Source of the DNA: Deltaproteobacteria bacterium
Lineage (GTDB): Bacteria; Myxococcota_A; Polyangia; GCA-2747355
NCBI GenBank assembly: GCA_020633415.1
Contig: JACKDQ010000005.1
Location: 1 to 64,000 of the forward strand
Length of the DNA: 64,000 bases
Direction: 5' to 3'
Positions 26,206 to 35,763 of the stretch are shown one piece after another. The translations under genes and the position numbers were made by a program. The notes under the pieces are model-generated. The model searched no databases, was not told where the DNA came from, and saw only the letters and a list, made by a program, of their open reading frames with translations. The number at the start of each line of letters is the position of its first letter. Position 1 is the first letter of the stretch.

Positions 26206-28323
26206 ATGCTTGGGGAGCGCAGCATCGCGTCTCGGGTGGCGAGGCGCATCAGCCTAATCGTTGTCGCGGTGGCTTTGACTTCGCCGTGGACTGCGCAGGC
26301 AGGGACTGCGCCCCCCGAGCGTCTCGATTGCAGTAAGCTGCCGTGTGCACGCGTACTGCCAGGCGCCGCCAGCTTCTTGCCCGTCGCCAAGCAACCCTTT
26401 GTCGTCGGCAAAGACAAAGCGGGTAAGACGGTTGGCTGGGTTGCGCTATCGACCGATGTCGTCGACATCAAAGGCTACTCGGGCAAGCCGCTCGTGACGC
26501 TGGTTGCTCTGACTCCCCAAGCGAAAATCTCTGGGGCGTTGATCGTTCACCACAGCGAGCCGATCATGTTGGTCGGCATCCCAGCGAACAAACTGACCGA
26601 CTTCGTCGACTTCTATGCTGGCAAGTCCATCGCCACCCAGATCGCTGTTGGCGCTTCACCGAATCCCAAGGCGATCACCGTCGATGTGATCTCAGGCGCG
26701 ACGGTTACCGTTTTGGCCGAGAATCGCACCATCTTGGAAACCGCTCGTCAGGTTGCCGAGGCCGTTGGCGTGATCAAGGCGACGTCACGGGCAAGGGGCG
26801 CCTTCGTGGCCAGCAAAGAGGTGTGGAGCTGGCAACGAATGATCGATCAGGATGTCTTCGGACGCTTGCGTGTCACGCACAGCCAGATGGGTCTCGCCGG
26901 CCCCGAACTGTCCTTCGTCGATCTGTACTTCACGATCGCCGACGCTCCTCAGGTTGGCAAAGCACTGCTTGGCGAACATGAATACGCCTGGATGAAGAAG
27001 CAGCTCGCTGCCGATGAGCACTTGCTCGTCGTCCTCGGCAACGGCTCCAACTCGTTCAAGGGATCCGGCTTTGTCCGTGGAGGGATCTTCGACCGCGTGC
27101 GTGTTGAACAGGGGCTGCGCACGGTGATGTTCACCGATCGTGACTACAAGAACCTCACGAGCACCCCAGCTCGTGGTGCGCCGAGTTTCAAAGAGGGCGC
27201 GGTCTTCATCGTGCGGAGCGGCAAGCTCGATGTTGGCCGATCGTTTGATCTGGTCTTTTTGGGCAGTCACTACGATGGACGTGGTGGCTTTTCGCGCGAG
27301 TTTCGGGCCTTTCGTGCCTCGTTGCGCTTGCCGTCATCTGTCTACCGCGTCGAGGGCGGTGGTGAACAGAGCATCGTGGGGGCTGCCTGGTACAACGCTA
27401 AGCACAAAGTCGCGATCCTCTCGGCAATTCTGCTGATCGTTGCGCTGTTGTTCGTTCGCCGGCGGTGGCTGACGGCGAAGATGAAGCGACTGCAGGCGAT
27501 CCACACCGCGACAATGATCGTCGCATTCGTCATCCTGGGCGTTGTGCTCCACGCCCAACCGTCGGTGACTCAGGTCCTCACGCTCGTTGGCACAACCAAA
27601 GGCGGTTGGAGCTGGAGCTTGTTTCTCAGCGAGCCGCAGATCTTCATTTTTTGGATCTTCATTGCGATCGTGACGATCGTTTGGGGGCGAGGTGTCTTTT
27701 GCGGCTGGACCTGCCCCTACGGTGCGTTCAACGAGCTGCTGTTCAAGCTGGGACGATTTTTGCGTCTACCTGCGTTTGAGCTACCGGAGCGCTGGCACTT
27801 GCTTTTGCGCAAGCTGCGCTATCTGATTTTGCTGGGACTGGTCGCCGTCTTTCTTTGGTCGCCAGAGCTCGGCGAGAAATTCGCCGAAGTTGAGCCATTC
27901 AAGTCGACCTTCTACGTGATGCCCTGGACACGACCGCTGCTGTTCTTGAGCTGGTGGCTCCTCTTAGCGCTACTGGCACTCGTCTGGTACCGACCCTTCT
28001 GCCGCTACCTCTGCCCGCTGGGCGCCGCTTTGGCGGTGCCCGGATCACTGCGACGCTCGGGACCGCGTCGGCGCGTGTTCTGCGAGCACTGCAAGATCTG
28101 TACGCGAGGCTGTGAGCCCCGGGCGATTCGTTCCGACGGGACGATCGACCCGCGAGAGTGCCTCTCGTGCATGGAATGCGAAGCGAACTACCGTGACTCG
28201 CAAGTTTGCCCGCCGCTAGTTGGGTTGCAACAGCTAGCCGATCGCCGGCGCGCTGGCGTCGCGCTCACCGTCGATGAGAAAGCGCGTGAGTCCCGGTTGC
28301 AGCACGATGTGAAGCGCGTATGA
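26206..28323 (+). CDS. nosR: NosR, FMN-binding membrane ferredoxin protein
   Basis: 705 aa. A signal/anchor is followed by a periplasmic FMN-binding domain with the covalent flavin motif SGAT (163-166). Five to six membrane helices run from about 405 to 600, with CGWTCPYGAFNEL and CRYLCPLGAAL motifs, then two C-terminal [4Fe-4S] clusters (CEHCKICTRGCEP and CLSCMECEANY). NosR supplies electrons for maturation or activity of NosZ. It overlaps nosD by ATGA. NosR together with the Tat-type NosZ is the clade I arrangement. Confidence 0.95.
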   Translation: MLGERSIASRVARRISLIVVAVALTSPWTAQAGTAPPERLDCSKLPCARVLPGAASFLPVAKQPFVVGKDKAGKTVGWVALSTDVVDIKGYSGKPLVTLVALTPQAKISGALIVHHSEPIMLVGIPANKLTDFVDFYAGKSIATQIAVGASPNPKAITVDVISGATVTVLAENRTILETARQVAEAVGVIKATSRARGAFVASKEVWSWQRMIDQDVFGRLRVTHSQMGLAGPELSFVDLYFTIADAPQVGKALLGEHEYAWMKKQLAADEHLLVVLGNGSNSFKGSGFVRGGIFDRVRVEQGLRTVMFTDRDYKNLTSTPARGAPSFKEGAVFIVRSGKLDVGRSFDLVFLGSHYDGRGGFSREFRAFRASLRLPSSVYRVEGGGEQSIVGAAWYNAKHKVAILSAILLIVALLFVRRRWLTAKMKRLQAIHTATMIVAFVILGVVLHAQPSVTQVLTLVGTTKGGWSWSLFLSEPQIFIFWIFIAIVTIVWGRGVFCGWTCPYGAFNELLFKLGRFLRLPAFELPERWHLLLRKLRYLILLGLVAVFLWSPELGEKFAEVEPFKSTFYVMPWTRPLLFLSWWLLLALLALVWYRPFCRYLCPLGAALAVPGSLRRSGPRRRVFCEHCKICTRGCEPRAIRSDGTIDPRECLSCMECEANYRDSQVCPPLVGLQQLADRRRAGVALTVDEKARESRLQHDVKRV

Positions 28324-29606
28324 TCGGCCGCCGTGCGTGCCTTGGTGGGGCCCAGCGTCGCATCAGCTCGGTCTGCCTGGTTGCTGCTGTGCTTGGCTCA
28401 CTGAGCGGCGTTTCAGAGGGGCGCACGCTGCGCGCCGGTCGGGACGCTGGCTCGATTACGGCCACGCTGGCGATGGCTGCTGACGGTGATACTGTTATCG
28501 TCCCGGGCGGCACCTGGCGCGAGCATCTCACCATCGAAAAGCGTGTGACACTGCTCGGTGAAGGCTTGGCAGTGCTCGATGGCGATGGCCGTGGCACGCC
28601 ACTGCGAATCGGCGCTGCCGGCGCCATTGTACGAGGGCTGAGTGTTCGCAACGGCGGACGAGACCTCGGCGCCAATGATGCTTGTATCTACCTGGAAAAG
28701 ACCGCCAAAGGAGCTACGGTGCAGCGCTGCCAGGTCAACCGCTGCGCCTTTGGCATCTACGTCGATCGAACCGTCGGAGCGCGCATCGCCGACAATCGCG
28801 TTGTCGGCGCCACCACCGGTCATCGCTCAAACCGCGGCAACGGAATTCATCTTTTTGACGCGTCGAAGTTGGAGATCGCCAACAATCACATCAGTGGTGG
28901 TCGCGACGGGATCTACGTATCGGCGACCGAAGACAGCCGTTTTCTCGGCAACCGGGTCGAAGGCGGGCGATACTGCGTCCACTACATGTTTTCCTATCGA
29001 AACCATCTGATCGGCAATCGCTGCAACCACAACGCTCATGGGTACGCCTTGATGGAGAGCCGGCATATCGTTGTGAAAGACAATCACGCGGTGGGCAACG
29101 AGGGGCAGGGGCTGCTGTTTCGCGACGCAGAGGAATGCACGATCAGCGGCAACACCTTGGCGCGCAACGGCATCGGCATCTTCTTCTATTCAAGCATCGA
29201 GAACATCGTCAGCGGCAACCTGATCGCCAACAACGAAATCGGCGCCAAGATTTGGGCGGGTAGCCAGAACAATCAGGTATTCAACAACGACTTCATTGGA
29301 AACAAGCAACCCGTGTTCTATGTCGGTTCTAGCGATCTGGTATGGGGGCGAGACCGGTCGGGGAACCACTACAGCGACTACCTCGGATGGGATCACGACG
29401 GCGATGGCGTGGGAGAACGTCCATATCGCGTTAGCAGCTTTAGCGTTCGTTTGATCGCGCAATACCCCGCCGCGGCACTGCTGCTCAATAGCCCCGGTTT
29501 GGAACTGCTCTCGTTGCTGGAGGCGCGAATGCCGCTTTTGCGCGTGCCGACCGTTGTCGATCGCGCTCCCCGTATCCGCCGCTCGACGTCGAGGCGCGAT
29601 GACTAA
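28320..29606 (+). CDS. nosD: NosD, copper-site maturation beta-helix protein
   Basis: 428 aa with a signal peptide ending near SGVSEG. The body is a right-handed parallel beta-helix built of repeats such as NNHISGGRDGIYV, GNRCNHNAHGYALMES and GNTLARNGIGIFFY (CASH type). NosD is periplasmic and works with NosF/NosY in building the CuZ cluster. Starts inside the nosR stop and overlaps nosF by 8 bases. Confidence 0.94.
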   Translation: MIGRRACLGGAQRRISSVCLVAAVLGSLSGVSEGRTLRAGRDAGSITATLAMAADGDTVIVPGGTWREHLTIEKRVTLLGEGLAVLDGDGRGTPLRIGAAGAIVRGLSVRNGGRDLGANDACIYLEKTAKGATVQRCQVNRCAFGIYVDRTVGARIADNRVVGATTGHRSNRGNGIHLFDASKLEIANNHISGGRDGIYVSATEDSRFLGNRVEGGRYCVHYMFSYRNHLIGNRCNHNAHGYALMESRHIVVKDNHAVGNEGQGLLFRDAEECTISGNTLARNGIGIFFYSSIENIVSGNLIANNEIGAKIWAGSQNNQVFNNDFIGNKQPVFYVGSSDLVWGRDRSGNHYSDYLGWDHDGDGVGERPYRVSSFSVRLIAQYPAAALLLNSPGLELLSLLEARMPLLRVPTVVDRAPRIRRSTSRRDD

Positions 29607-30564
29607 CGGCGCGGCAAGCAAGCTAGAACTCGCCGGCGTCTCCGTCTCGTTTGGCAAGACCAACGTCCTGGACGGGGTCAGCCTCGCGCTTCAGGCGGGC
29701 GAGTGCGTAGGTCTTGCGGGCCCCAATGGCTGCGGAAAGTCGACGCTGATCCGCGTACTGCTCGGTCTCGTCCGCCCCAGCGAGGGTATTCTGCGGATCG
29801 ACGGTACGGTCAGACAAGTCGACAATGCCTTCAAGTCGACCCTCGGCTATTTGCCGGAGATGGTCGCCTTTTCGGATAGCCTTACCGGGCTACAGGTGCT
29901 GCGATTTTTTGCTCGTGCGCGCGCCGTAAACAGGGCGCGCATCGCCGCCGTCTTGGAACGCATTGGTTTGAGCGGCGCGGCGCGTCGAGCGATACGCGGA
30001 TACTCACGCGGTATGCGGCAACGTTTGGGGCTAGGCATTGCAATCCTCGCCGAGCCCCAGTTGCTGATCCTTGACGAGCCGACCGGCGGCCTTGATCAAC
30101 AGGGCTTGAGCGTGCTGCGCGACGTGATCACCGAATGGAAGCGCAGGCAGCGGATGGTCCTGGTGGCTACCCACGACCTAACGCTGATGGAGTCGCTGCT
30201 CGATCGCGTATGCCTGATTCGAGATGGCCGCGTGTTTGCCGATGACACCCCCGACAACCTCCGCCAACGTGCAGCGCTGCCGGTGCGTGTCAGCTTCTCT
30301 CTCGATCGCCAAGCTCAGCCTAGCGCATCCGAAGCGTTCAACAACGCGCTGCGCCAGCGGGGGAGCCGATGGGAACTGGAACGCAAAGACCAGACCATCG
30401 ACGTCGTGATCGAGCAGCAGGATCTACTGCATCTGCTCGATATCCAACACGCTCACAAGGATGCCTTGTCGTCAGTTCGCGTTCACGAACCCAGCATGGA
30501 TCAAGTCTACGATGTGCTGGTGCGCCCCGACTCAGCGGCGCGCACTTCCCAGGAGAGCGCCTAA
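29599..30564 (+). CDS. nosF: NosF, ABC transporter ATPase
   Basis: 321 aa from ATG 29599. Walker A GPNGCGKST, signature YSRGMRQRLGL, Walker B LLILDEPTGGLD and the H-loop THD are all present. The C-terminal third (about 215-321) is an accessory domain seen in other NosF proteins. It pairs with NosY to drive copper-site maturation of NosZ through NosD. Stop overlaps the nosY start by one base. Confidence 0.94.
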   Translation: MTNGAASKLELAGVSVSFGKTNVLDGVSLALQAGECVGLAGPNGCGKSTLIRVLLGLVRPSEGILRIDGTVRQVDNAFKSTLGYLPEMVAFSDSLTGLQVLRFFARARAVNRARIAAVLERIGLSGAARRAIRGYSRGMRQRLGLGIAILAEPQLLILDEPTGGLDQQGLSVLRDVITEWKRRQRMVLVATHDLTLMESLLDRVCLIRDGRVFADDTPDNLRQRAALPVRVSFSLDRQAQPSASEAFNNALRQRGSRWELERKDQTIDVVIEQQDLLHLLDIQHAHKDALSSVRVHEPSMDQVYDVLVRPDSAARTSQESA

Positions 30565-31367
30565 TGCTTGGAAGGGTCGGGCGTGCGCTGGTCCTCAGTG
30601 AGGCACTCGAACGCCTCCGCGATCGTTGGGTGATCGTCGTCAGCAGCCTGTTTGCACTGCTGGCCTTGGCGGTCAGTCTCTATGGTCGACGCGTGGCAGC
30701 TGACGACACGGGACAACTCACCGGGGCCAGCTTGGTTACGTTGACCTCGCTTTTGGTCCCGCTTGTCGCGATGATCCTCGGACACGATGCCGTCGTCGGG
30801 GAGCGCGAGCGAAATACCCTGGGGCTGCTGTTGTCTCTTCCGGTCAACCGGCTGGAGGTGGCACTCGCTAAGTTTTTGGGACGATTGCTTGCATTGGTCG
30901 TCGCTGTCGGTGGGGGCTTCGCGTTGGCGGTTGTCGCGGCGTCGAGCGGCCAGCGCGCGACGCTGGCACTGCTTATTGGTCCCGCGGTTTTGTTGGGCAG
31001 TGCGTTTCTCTCGGTGGGCGTCCTCGTTTCGTCGATCACCCGTCGGCAGATCACCGCGGCGAGTACCGTGGTAGCGCTCTGGTTTGTGCTGGCGATCTTC
31101 TACGACATCGGCCTGTTGGGGTTGATGGTAGGGACCGACGGCGCGCTAAGCCAGCAGACCATCGGCTACCTCGTGATCGTTAACCCCGTGGGATTGTTTC
31201 GTCTACAGATGTTAGACGCGCTCGGTGCGGCGCAGAGTATGCGCGATTTGGGTTTGCCCGTTTTTGGCGCAGCTTCGTCTGCCGCGATCGCGCTTTGGGC
31301 GCTGTGGGTCATCCTGCCTATCGGTGGCGCGGCATTGCTATTGAAACAGAGAGGAGATCGCGGATGA
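30564..31367 (+). CDS. nosY: NosY, ABC permease
   Basis: 267 aa, ATG overlapping the nosF stop (TAATG). Six hydrophobic helices: about 22-42, 57-78, 110-132, 138-160, 168-190 and 238-260, with the conserved GHDAVVGERERNTLGLLLSLPV segment after the second split here as GHDAVVGERERN and TLGLLLSLPV. This is the ABC-2-type NosY permease that couples NosF hydrolysis to NosD in the periplasm. Overlaps nosL by ATGA. Confidence 0.92.
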   Translation: MLGRVGRALVLSEALERLRDRWVIVVSSLFALLALAVSLYGRRVAADDTGQLTGASLVTLTSLLVPLVAMILGHDAVVGERERNTLGLLLSLPVNRLEVALAKFLGRLLALVVAVGGGFALAVVAASSGQRATLALLIGPAVLLGSAFLSVGVLVSSITRRQITAASTVVALWFVLAIFYDIGLLGLMVGTDGALSQQTIGYLVIVNPVGLFRLQMLDALGAAQSMRDLGLPVFGAASSAAIALWALWVILPIGGAALLLKQRGDRG

Positions 31368-31909
31368 AGTTGCAAACAGCCTATCGGTTGCTTCGTCTGG
31401 CTCGGTTGACGTTGCTCGTTTTCGTCGTGGTTGGTGCGGGCTGCCGAAAGAGCGGTCAGAGCAAGGCGCAAGTCAAGGCGCTCACCGCCGTGGCACCGGG
31501 TACCGCCGAATGTGCGGCCTGTTCGATGGTGGTTCGAGAACAGCCGGCGCCGAGGGCACAGCTCGTTCACCGCGATGGGACACGCCAGTTCTTTTGCTCA
31601 ATCGGTGATCTCGCTCAGTACCTGCGCGCGCCGTCGAAACATGGTCCCGTCGAAGCAGTCTTCGTCGAAGCACTTGACAGCGCGGCCGACCCCAAAAAGA
31701 CCACGCGAACGCTTCACCCGTGGATAGCGGCCAAGGATGCTTCTTACGTCGTTGGCGTCGATCGGCCGGGAATCATGGGCAAGCCGGTTCTGGTCTATCG
31801 TCGGGAAGCCGACGCCAAGCGGGTTGCGGACGCTCATGGCGCCAAGTTGCTGGTGTACGACAAGCTTTCCCGCGCGCTACTTGGCGACGCAGCGGGACAC
31901 CACCACTAG
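31364..31909 (+). CDS. nosL: NosL, copper chaperone lipoprotein
   Basis: 181 aa from ATG 31364 with GAGGAG upstream. Lipobox VVVGAGC, then AECAACSMVV (the Cu(I)-binding C-x-x-C/M site), DGTRQFFCSIGDL, and YVVGVD and MGKP near the end of the domain. The tail ends GHHH. NosL delivers Cu(I) to the NosZ assembly complex. Last gene of the operon, facing the minus-strand sigma-54 regulator 16 bases away. Confidence 0.93.
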   Translation: MKLQTAYRLLRLARLTLLVFVVVGAGCRKSGQSKAQVKALTAVAPGTAECAACSMVVREQPAPRAQLVHRDGTRQFFCSIGDLAQYLRAPSKHGPVEAVFVEALDSAADPKKTTRTLHPWIAAKDASYVVGVDRPGIMGKPVLVYRREADAKRVADAHGAKLLVYDKLSRALLGDAAGHHH

Positions 31910-31925
31910 CAAGCGTGCTCCGCAC

Positions 31926-33275
31926 CTACGACGGCTTCGCCGGTTCTAGTTTGGCTCGCAGTGTCTTGCGGTCGATGCCGAGGACCTTGGCTGCTTGCGT
32001 CTTGTTGCCGTTCACGCTCTGCAAGACCGCCTTGATGTAGCTCGCTTCTGCTTCCGCTAGCGTCCGCGTCAAGTCCGGGCCTGCATCGCCGAGCGAGTAG
32101 CGCATTTGGGCAGGCAGGTCGGCGACATCGACTCCATCCGCGTCCGCCATGACGACCAGTCGCTGGACCAAGTTTTCTAGCTCTCGGACGTTTCCCGGCC
32201 AGGTATAGCGGCGGAATGCGCCGAGCACATGATCGCTCAAATGTGGCGCGGGACAGTCGAGTTCTTGGGAGAACTTGTCGACGAAATGCGCCACGAGCTC
32301 ACTGATATCATCCGCTCGTTCGCGCAGCGGTGGAACACGGATCTCAAGTACGTTGAGCCGGAAGAAGAGGTCTTCGCGAAACCTCCCGGTGGCGACGAGC
32401 TGTGATAGATCGCGATTCGTGGCAGCGATAATGCGAATGTCCACCGTACGTGCGCGAGATGCACCGACCATCCGCACCTCTTTGTCCTGCAGCACGCGCA
32501 GGAGTTTGACCTGCATCGCGGGGCTCGTCTCGCCGATCTCATCCAAGAAGATCGTGCCGCCCTCCGCGGTTAGAAAGAACCCGGCGCGCGCTTCGGTGGC
32601 ACCGGTGAAGGCGCCCCTGACGTGGCCAAAGAGTTCACTCTCTAGCAAGTCGTGTGGGATCGCACCGCAGTTAACCGCCACGAACGGTGCTGCCGAACGA
32701 GGGCTGTTGTAGTGAATCGCGCGTGCGACGAGCTCCTTGCCCGTGCCGCTTTCACCGCTGATCAAAGCCGTTGCTGAAGTCTTTGATGCACGGTCAATCT
32801 GCGTCAGTAGGCGCTCGATCGGCCGCGAGTTGCCGATCAGCCCAGTCTTGTGGACGAGGGGCGTGCCGCCACTTGCAGCGCGGTCTACGCATAAGCGATC
32901 GATCGCGCGCTGCACAGCTTGCAGCAGTTCTTCCTCGGTGAACGGTTTACGGATGTAATCGAGTGCCCCATCTTTCAGCGCGGTCACCGCGCCGTCGACG
33001 TTGGGATAGCCGGTGATCACGAGGATCTGTGCTCTTTTGTGATTTTGGCGGACGTGCCGTACGAGGTCGAGGCCACTGATGCGAGGCATCCTGATGTCGG
33101 TGACCACCAGATCGACGTCGGTTCGTTCGAGCGTAGTGATAGCATCGGTCACACAATTGGCCGTTAGCACCGTGTAGTCCGCTGCGCTCAGGTTGCGATC
33201 GATGATCTCCAGCGTCGACTGAGAGTCGTCAACCGCCAGGATGCGCCAGTGATTGTTTCGCTTGGGTTGCTTCAT
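31926..33275 (-). CDS. NtrC-type sigma-54 response regulator
   Basis: 449 aa: receiver domain (about 10-125, phosphoacceptor D60 in VVTDIRMP), AAA+ domain with Walker A GESGTGKE and the sigma-54 loop GAFTGAT (about 145-385), and a Fis-type helix-turn-helix at the end (NKTQAAKVLGIDRKTLRAKL). It activates sigma-54 promoters when phosphorylated, presumably by the kinase whose gene overlaps its start by ATGA. A consensus sigma-54 promoter lies at the head of the same operon (36092), suggesting autoactivation. Confidence 0.95.
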   Translation of the reverse strand: MKQPKRNNHWRILAVDDSQSTLEIIDRNLSAADYTVLTANCVTDAITTLERTDVDLVVTDIRMPRISGLDLVRHVRQNHKRAQILVITGYPNVDGAVTALKDGALDYIRKPFTEEELLQAVQRAIDRLCVDRAASGGTPLVHKTGLIGNSRPIERLLTQIDRASKTSATALISGESGTGKELVARAIHYNSPRSAAPFVAVNCGAIPHDLLESELFGHVRGAFTGATEARAGFFLTAEGGTIFLDEIGETSPAMQVKLLRVLQDKEVRMVGASRARTVDIRIIAATNRDLSQLVATGRFREDLFFRLNVLEIRVPPLRERADDISELVAHFVDKFSQELDCPAPHLSDHVLGAFRRYTWPGNVRELENLVQRLVVMADADGVDVADLPAQMRYSLGDAGPDLTRTLAEAEASYIKAVLQSVNGNKTQAAKVLGIDRKTLRAKLEPAKPS

Positions 33276-34405
33276 GGATCTGAATGCCGATGCGCTGGCA
33301 AGCGGACCGAGAACTGCGTTTCTCCCGGCTCGCTTGTCACATCGATCGTACCTCCGTGGACCACAACAATGCCGTGGACGACTGAAAGGCCCAAGCCCGT
33401 TCCGTCGCCAACATCTTTCGTCGTAAAGAATGGGACAAATATGTGCTTGAGGTGTTCCGGGGTGATCCCCCGACCGGAGTCGCTGACTTCCAGGTGGACG
33501 AAGGCCTGATCCTTCCTCGCTGCGATTCTCAACGCTCCGCCCGTCGGCATCGCTTGTATCGCATTGGTGACCAGGTTAACCACGACCTGCTGAAGCTGTG
33601 AGGGGTCTCCATAGACTTCTAGTGCCTCGCCCAACTCGCAGCGAAGCTCGATGTCTCGTGCATCGCAGCGCAACTTCAAAAGCGATAGGGCCGCTTTGAC
33701 GACGTCGCTCAGGTCTACCGGTCTACGTCGCGACGGTGCCTGTCGGGTGAACAGCAGCAGGTTCTTGATGATCTCTCGCGCGTAGAGCGCCGCCGCGACG
33801 ATCTTTTCCAGATCGGTTCGCACCCCGCTTGAAACGCCTACCCCCTTGCTTGCCAATTGCGCGAAACCAAGGATGCTGGCCAGTGGTTCATTGAGTTCAT
33901 GGGCCACGCCTGCTGCCAGATGTCCGACGGTGGCCAGCCGATCGGCGTGCTGCAGCTGCGCCTGCAAGCGCTCCCTTTCCTCGCGACTTTCGCGGCGCTC
34001 GATCAGTGAAGAGAGTTCGCGTGCGACACCCTCGATCAAGTGGTGCTCTTCGATCAAGAAGGCCGAGCGGCCATTTCCCTGCGATGGCGTGCGATCGGGT
34101 CGATAGCAGACCTCCACGCTTCCGCGAAGTGATGAACGGCTGACGATCTCGGCACAAAGGCGGTGTGAACTGGCCACGAAGTCTGCAGAGCAATGCGCCA
34201 CCTCATCAACAACGATCCGCGCGCAAGCCAAATCAGGGTGTTGCCAGGCTTGTGGTAAAACGGCGACGATCTCGTCCAGCGCTGTGTCGAGGCCGATCTC
34301 GTCGCGCGCCGCGATCTGCGAGATCTGGTAGAGGCAGGTTAGCTCCTTGACCCGCTCGACAAGGGCTCGGTGGAGATGTTCACCGTCCGCCACGGGTGAG
34401 CTCAC
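33272..34405 (-). CDS. Soluble sensor histidine kinase
   Basis: 377 aa from GTG 34405, AAGG 7 bases upstream, overlapping the gdhA stop by 4 bases. No membrane helix. Residues about 18-140 look like a GAF-type sensor; the HisKA H-box is GVAHELNEPLASILGF with H169; N-box LVTNAIQAMP, G1 DSGRGI and G2 GDGTGLGLSVV follow. It is a cytoplasmic NtrB-style kinase for the regulator downstream. Its coupling to gdhA suggests it senses a nitrogen or 2-oxoglutarate/glutamate-related signal; the ligand is not known. Confidence 0.88.
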   Translation of the reverse strand: MSSPVADGEHLHRALVERVKELTCLYQISQIAARDEIGLDTALDEIVAVLPQAWQHPDLACARIVVDEVAHCSADFVASSHRLCAEIVSRSSLRGSVEVCYRPDRTPSQGNGRSAFLIEEHHLIEGVARELSSLIERRESREERERLQAQLQHADRLATVGHLAAGVAHELNEPLASILGFAQLASKGVGVSSGVRTDLEKIVAAALYAREIIKNLLLFTRQAPSRRRPVDLSDVVKAALSLLKLRCDARDIELRCELGEALEVYGDPSQLQQVVVNLVTNAIQAMPTGGALRIAARKDQAFVHLEVSDSGRGITPEHLKHIFVPFFTTKDVGDGTGLGLSVVHGIVVVHGGTIDVTSEPGETQFSVRLPAHRHSDP

Positions 34406-35763
34406 ACCGCGCCTTGATCGATCATCGCCTCAGCGACCCGGACAAATCCGGCCACATTGGCGCCTGTCGCGTAATCTCCTGCCGTGCTGTATCGGTCGGC
34501 CGCATTGGCGCAGGCGTCGTGGATTTCGCGCATGATGCGTCTGAGTGTCTCATCGACGCGTTCAGCCGTCCAGGCCAATCCGGTGCGGTTCTGTGTCATC
34601 TCGAGCCCGGAAACCGCGACGCCGCCGGCGTTTGCTGCCTTCCCCGGTGCGAAAGCGATCTTTGCTGTACGCAGCGCGTCGAAGGCGCGATCGGTGACCG
34701 GCATGTTGGCCCCTTCGACGACGTAGCGGCAGCCATTTTCGAGCAGGTGGTGCGCGTCGGATTCGTCGAGTTCATTCTGAATTGCGCAGGGAATCGCCAC
34801 GTCGCAGGGCACTCGCCATGGACGCTGGTTGGCATGAAAGGAGACGCCAAACTCGTCAGCATAAGGCTTCACCGCGTCGAGACCTCCACGTCGCATGCGC
34901 AACATGAATGCGATCTTGTCACCGCAAATGCCGTCCGGATCGTGAACATAGCCGTCGGGACCGGACAGCGTGATCACGCGCCCACCACGCTCGGTTACCT
35001 TTTTCACCACCCCCCAGGCGACATTGCCAAACCCCGATACGCAAACGCGCTTGCCTTCAAGGTCTTCACCACGTGCGGCGAGCATGTGTTCGAGAAAGTA
35101 GGTCACGCCGTAACCCGTAGCCTCGGGGCGTAGACGCGAGCCGCCCCAGCTCAAGTTCTTGCCGGTCAGGCTGCCGTTAAAGCGATGGGTCAGGCGTTTG
35201 TACTGACCGAAGAGAAAGCCGATCTCACGGCCTCCGACGCCGACATCGCCGGCTGGAATATCGGTCTCCGGGCCGATGTACTGCGCCAGTTCCGTCATGT
35301 AGCTTTGGCAAAAACGCATGATCTCGTCATCTGACTTGGCCGCGGGCGCGAAATCGGCGCCCCCTTTTCCGCTGCCCATCGGTAAGCCGGTCAGCGCGTT
35401 CTTGAATGTTTGCTCAAACGCCAAGAACTTCAATGAGCCCTCGTTGACGGAGGCGTGGAAACGGGTTCCGCCCTTGTAAGGCCCCAGCGCGCTGTTGAAT
35501 TGAACCCGGTAGCCGCGATTGACCTGAATCTTGTTACGATCGTCGGTCCAGAGCACACGGAACGAGACTACACGCTCCGGTTCGACGAGCCGTTCGAGAA
35601 TGCGCAGCCCTTCGTATTGGGGGGTCTGATCAAGAACGGGACAGATCGATTCGAAGACCTCTTTCACGCTCTGCAAGAACTCAGTCTCCCAGGGGATCCG
35701 CGCCTCGAGGGATGCTAAGACACTGGCGGCATAACGGTTGCTGATCGCGGTTGCGTTGATCAT
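34402..35763 (-). CDS. gdhA: Glutamate dehydrogenase (NADP-type)
   Basis: 453 aa, full length for the hexameric class. Conserved parts: VQFNSALGPYKGGTRFH, the catalytic-Lys region GLPMGSGKGGADFAP, PAGDVGVGGREIGFLFGQY, and Rossmann glycines in VCVSGFGNVAWGVVK. It makes glutamate from 2-oxoglutarate, ammonium and NADPH. The gene overlaps a Cys-rich protein gene upstream and a histidine kinase gene downstream, an unusual pairing of an assimilation enzyme with a two-component system. Confidence 0.96.
   Translation of the reverse strand: MINATAISNRYAASVLASLEARIPWETEFLQSVKEVFESICPVLDQTPQYEGLRILERLVEPERVVSFRVLWTDDRNKIQVNRGYRVQFNSALGPYKGGTRFHASVNEGSLKFLAFEQTFKNALTGLPMGSGKGGADFAPAAKSDDEIMRFCQSYMTELAQYIGPETDIPAGDVGVGGREIGFLFGQYKRLTHRFNGSLTGKNLSWGGSRLRPEATGYGVTYFLEHMLAARGEDLEGKRVCVSGFGNVAWGVVKKVTERGGRVITLSGPDGYVHDPDGICGDKIAFMLRMRRGGLDAVKPYADEFGVSFHANQRPWRVPCDVAIPCAIQNELDESDAHHLLENGCRYVVEGANMPVTDRAFDALRTAKIAFAPGKAANAGGVAVSGLEMTQNRTGLAWTAERVDETLRRIMREIHDACANAADRYSTAGDYATGANVAGFVRVAEAMIDQGAV

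Noticed and set aside
34396..35133. 245-codon plus-strand frame
   Set aside because: Complement of gdhA, which is conserved along its full length.
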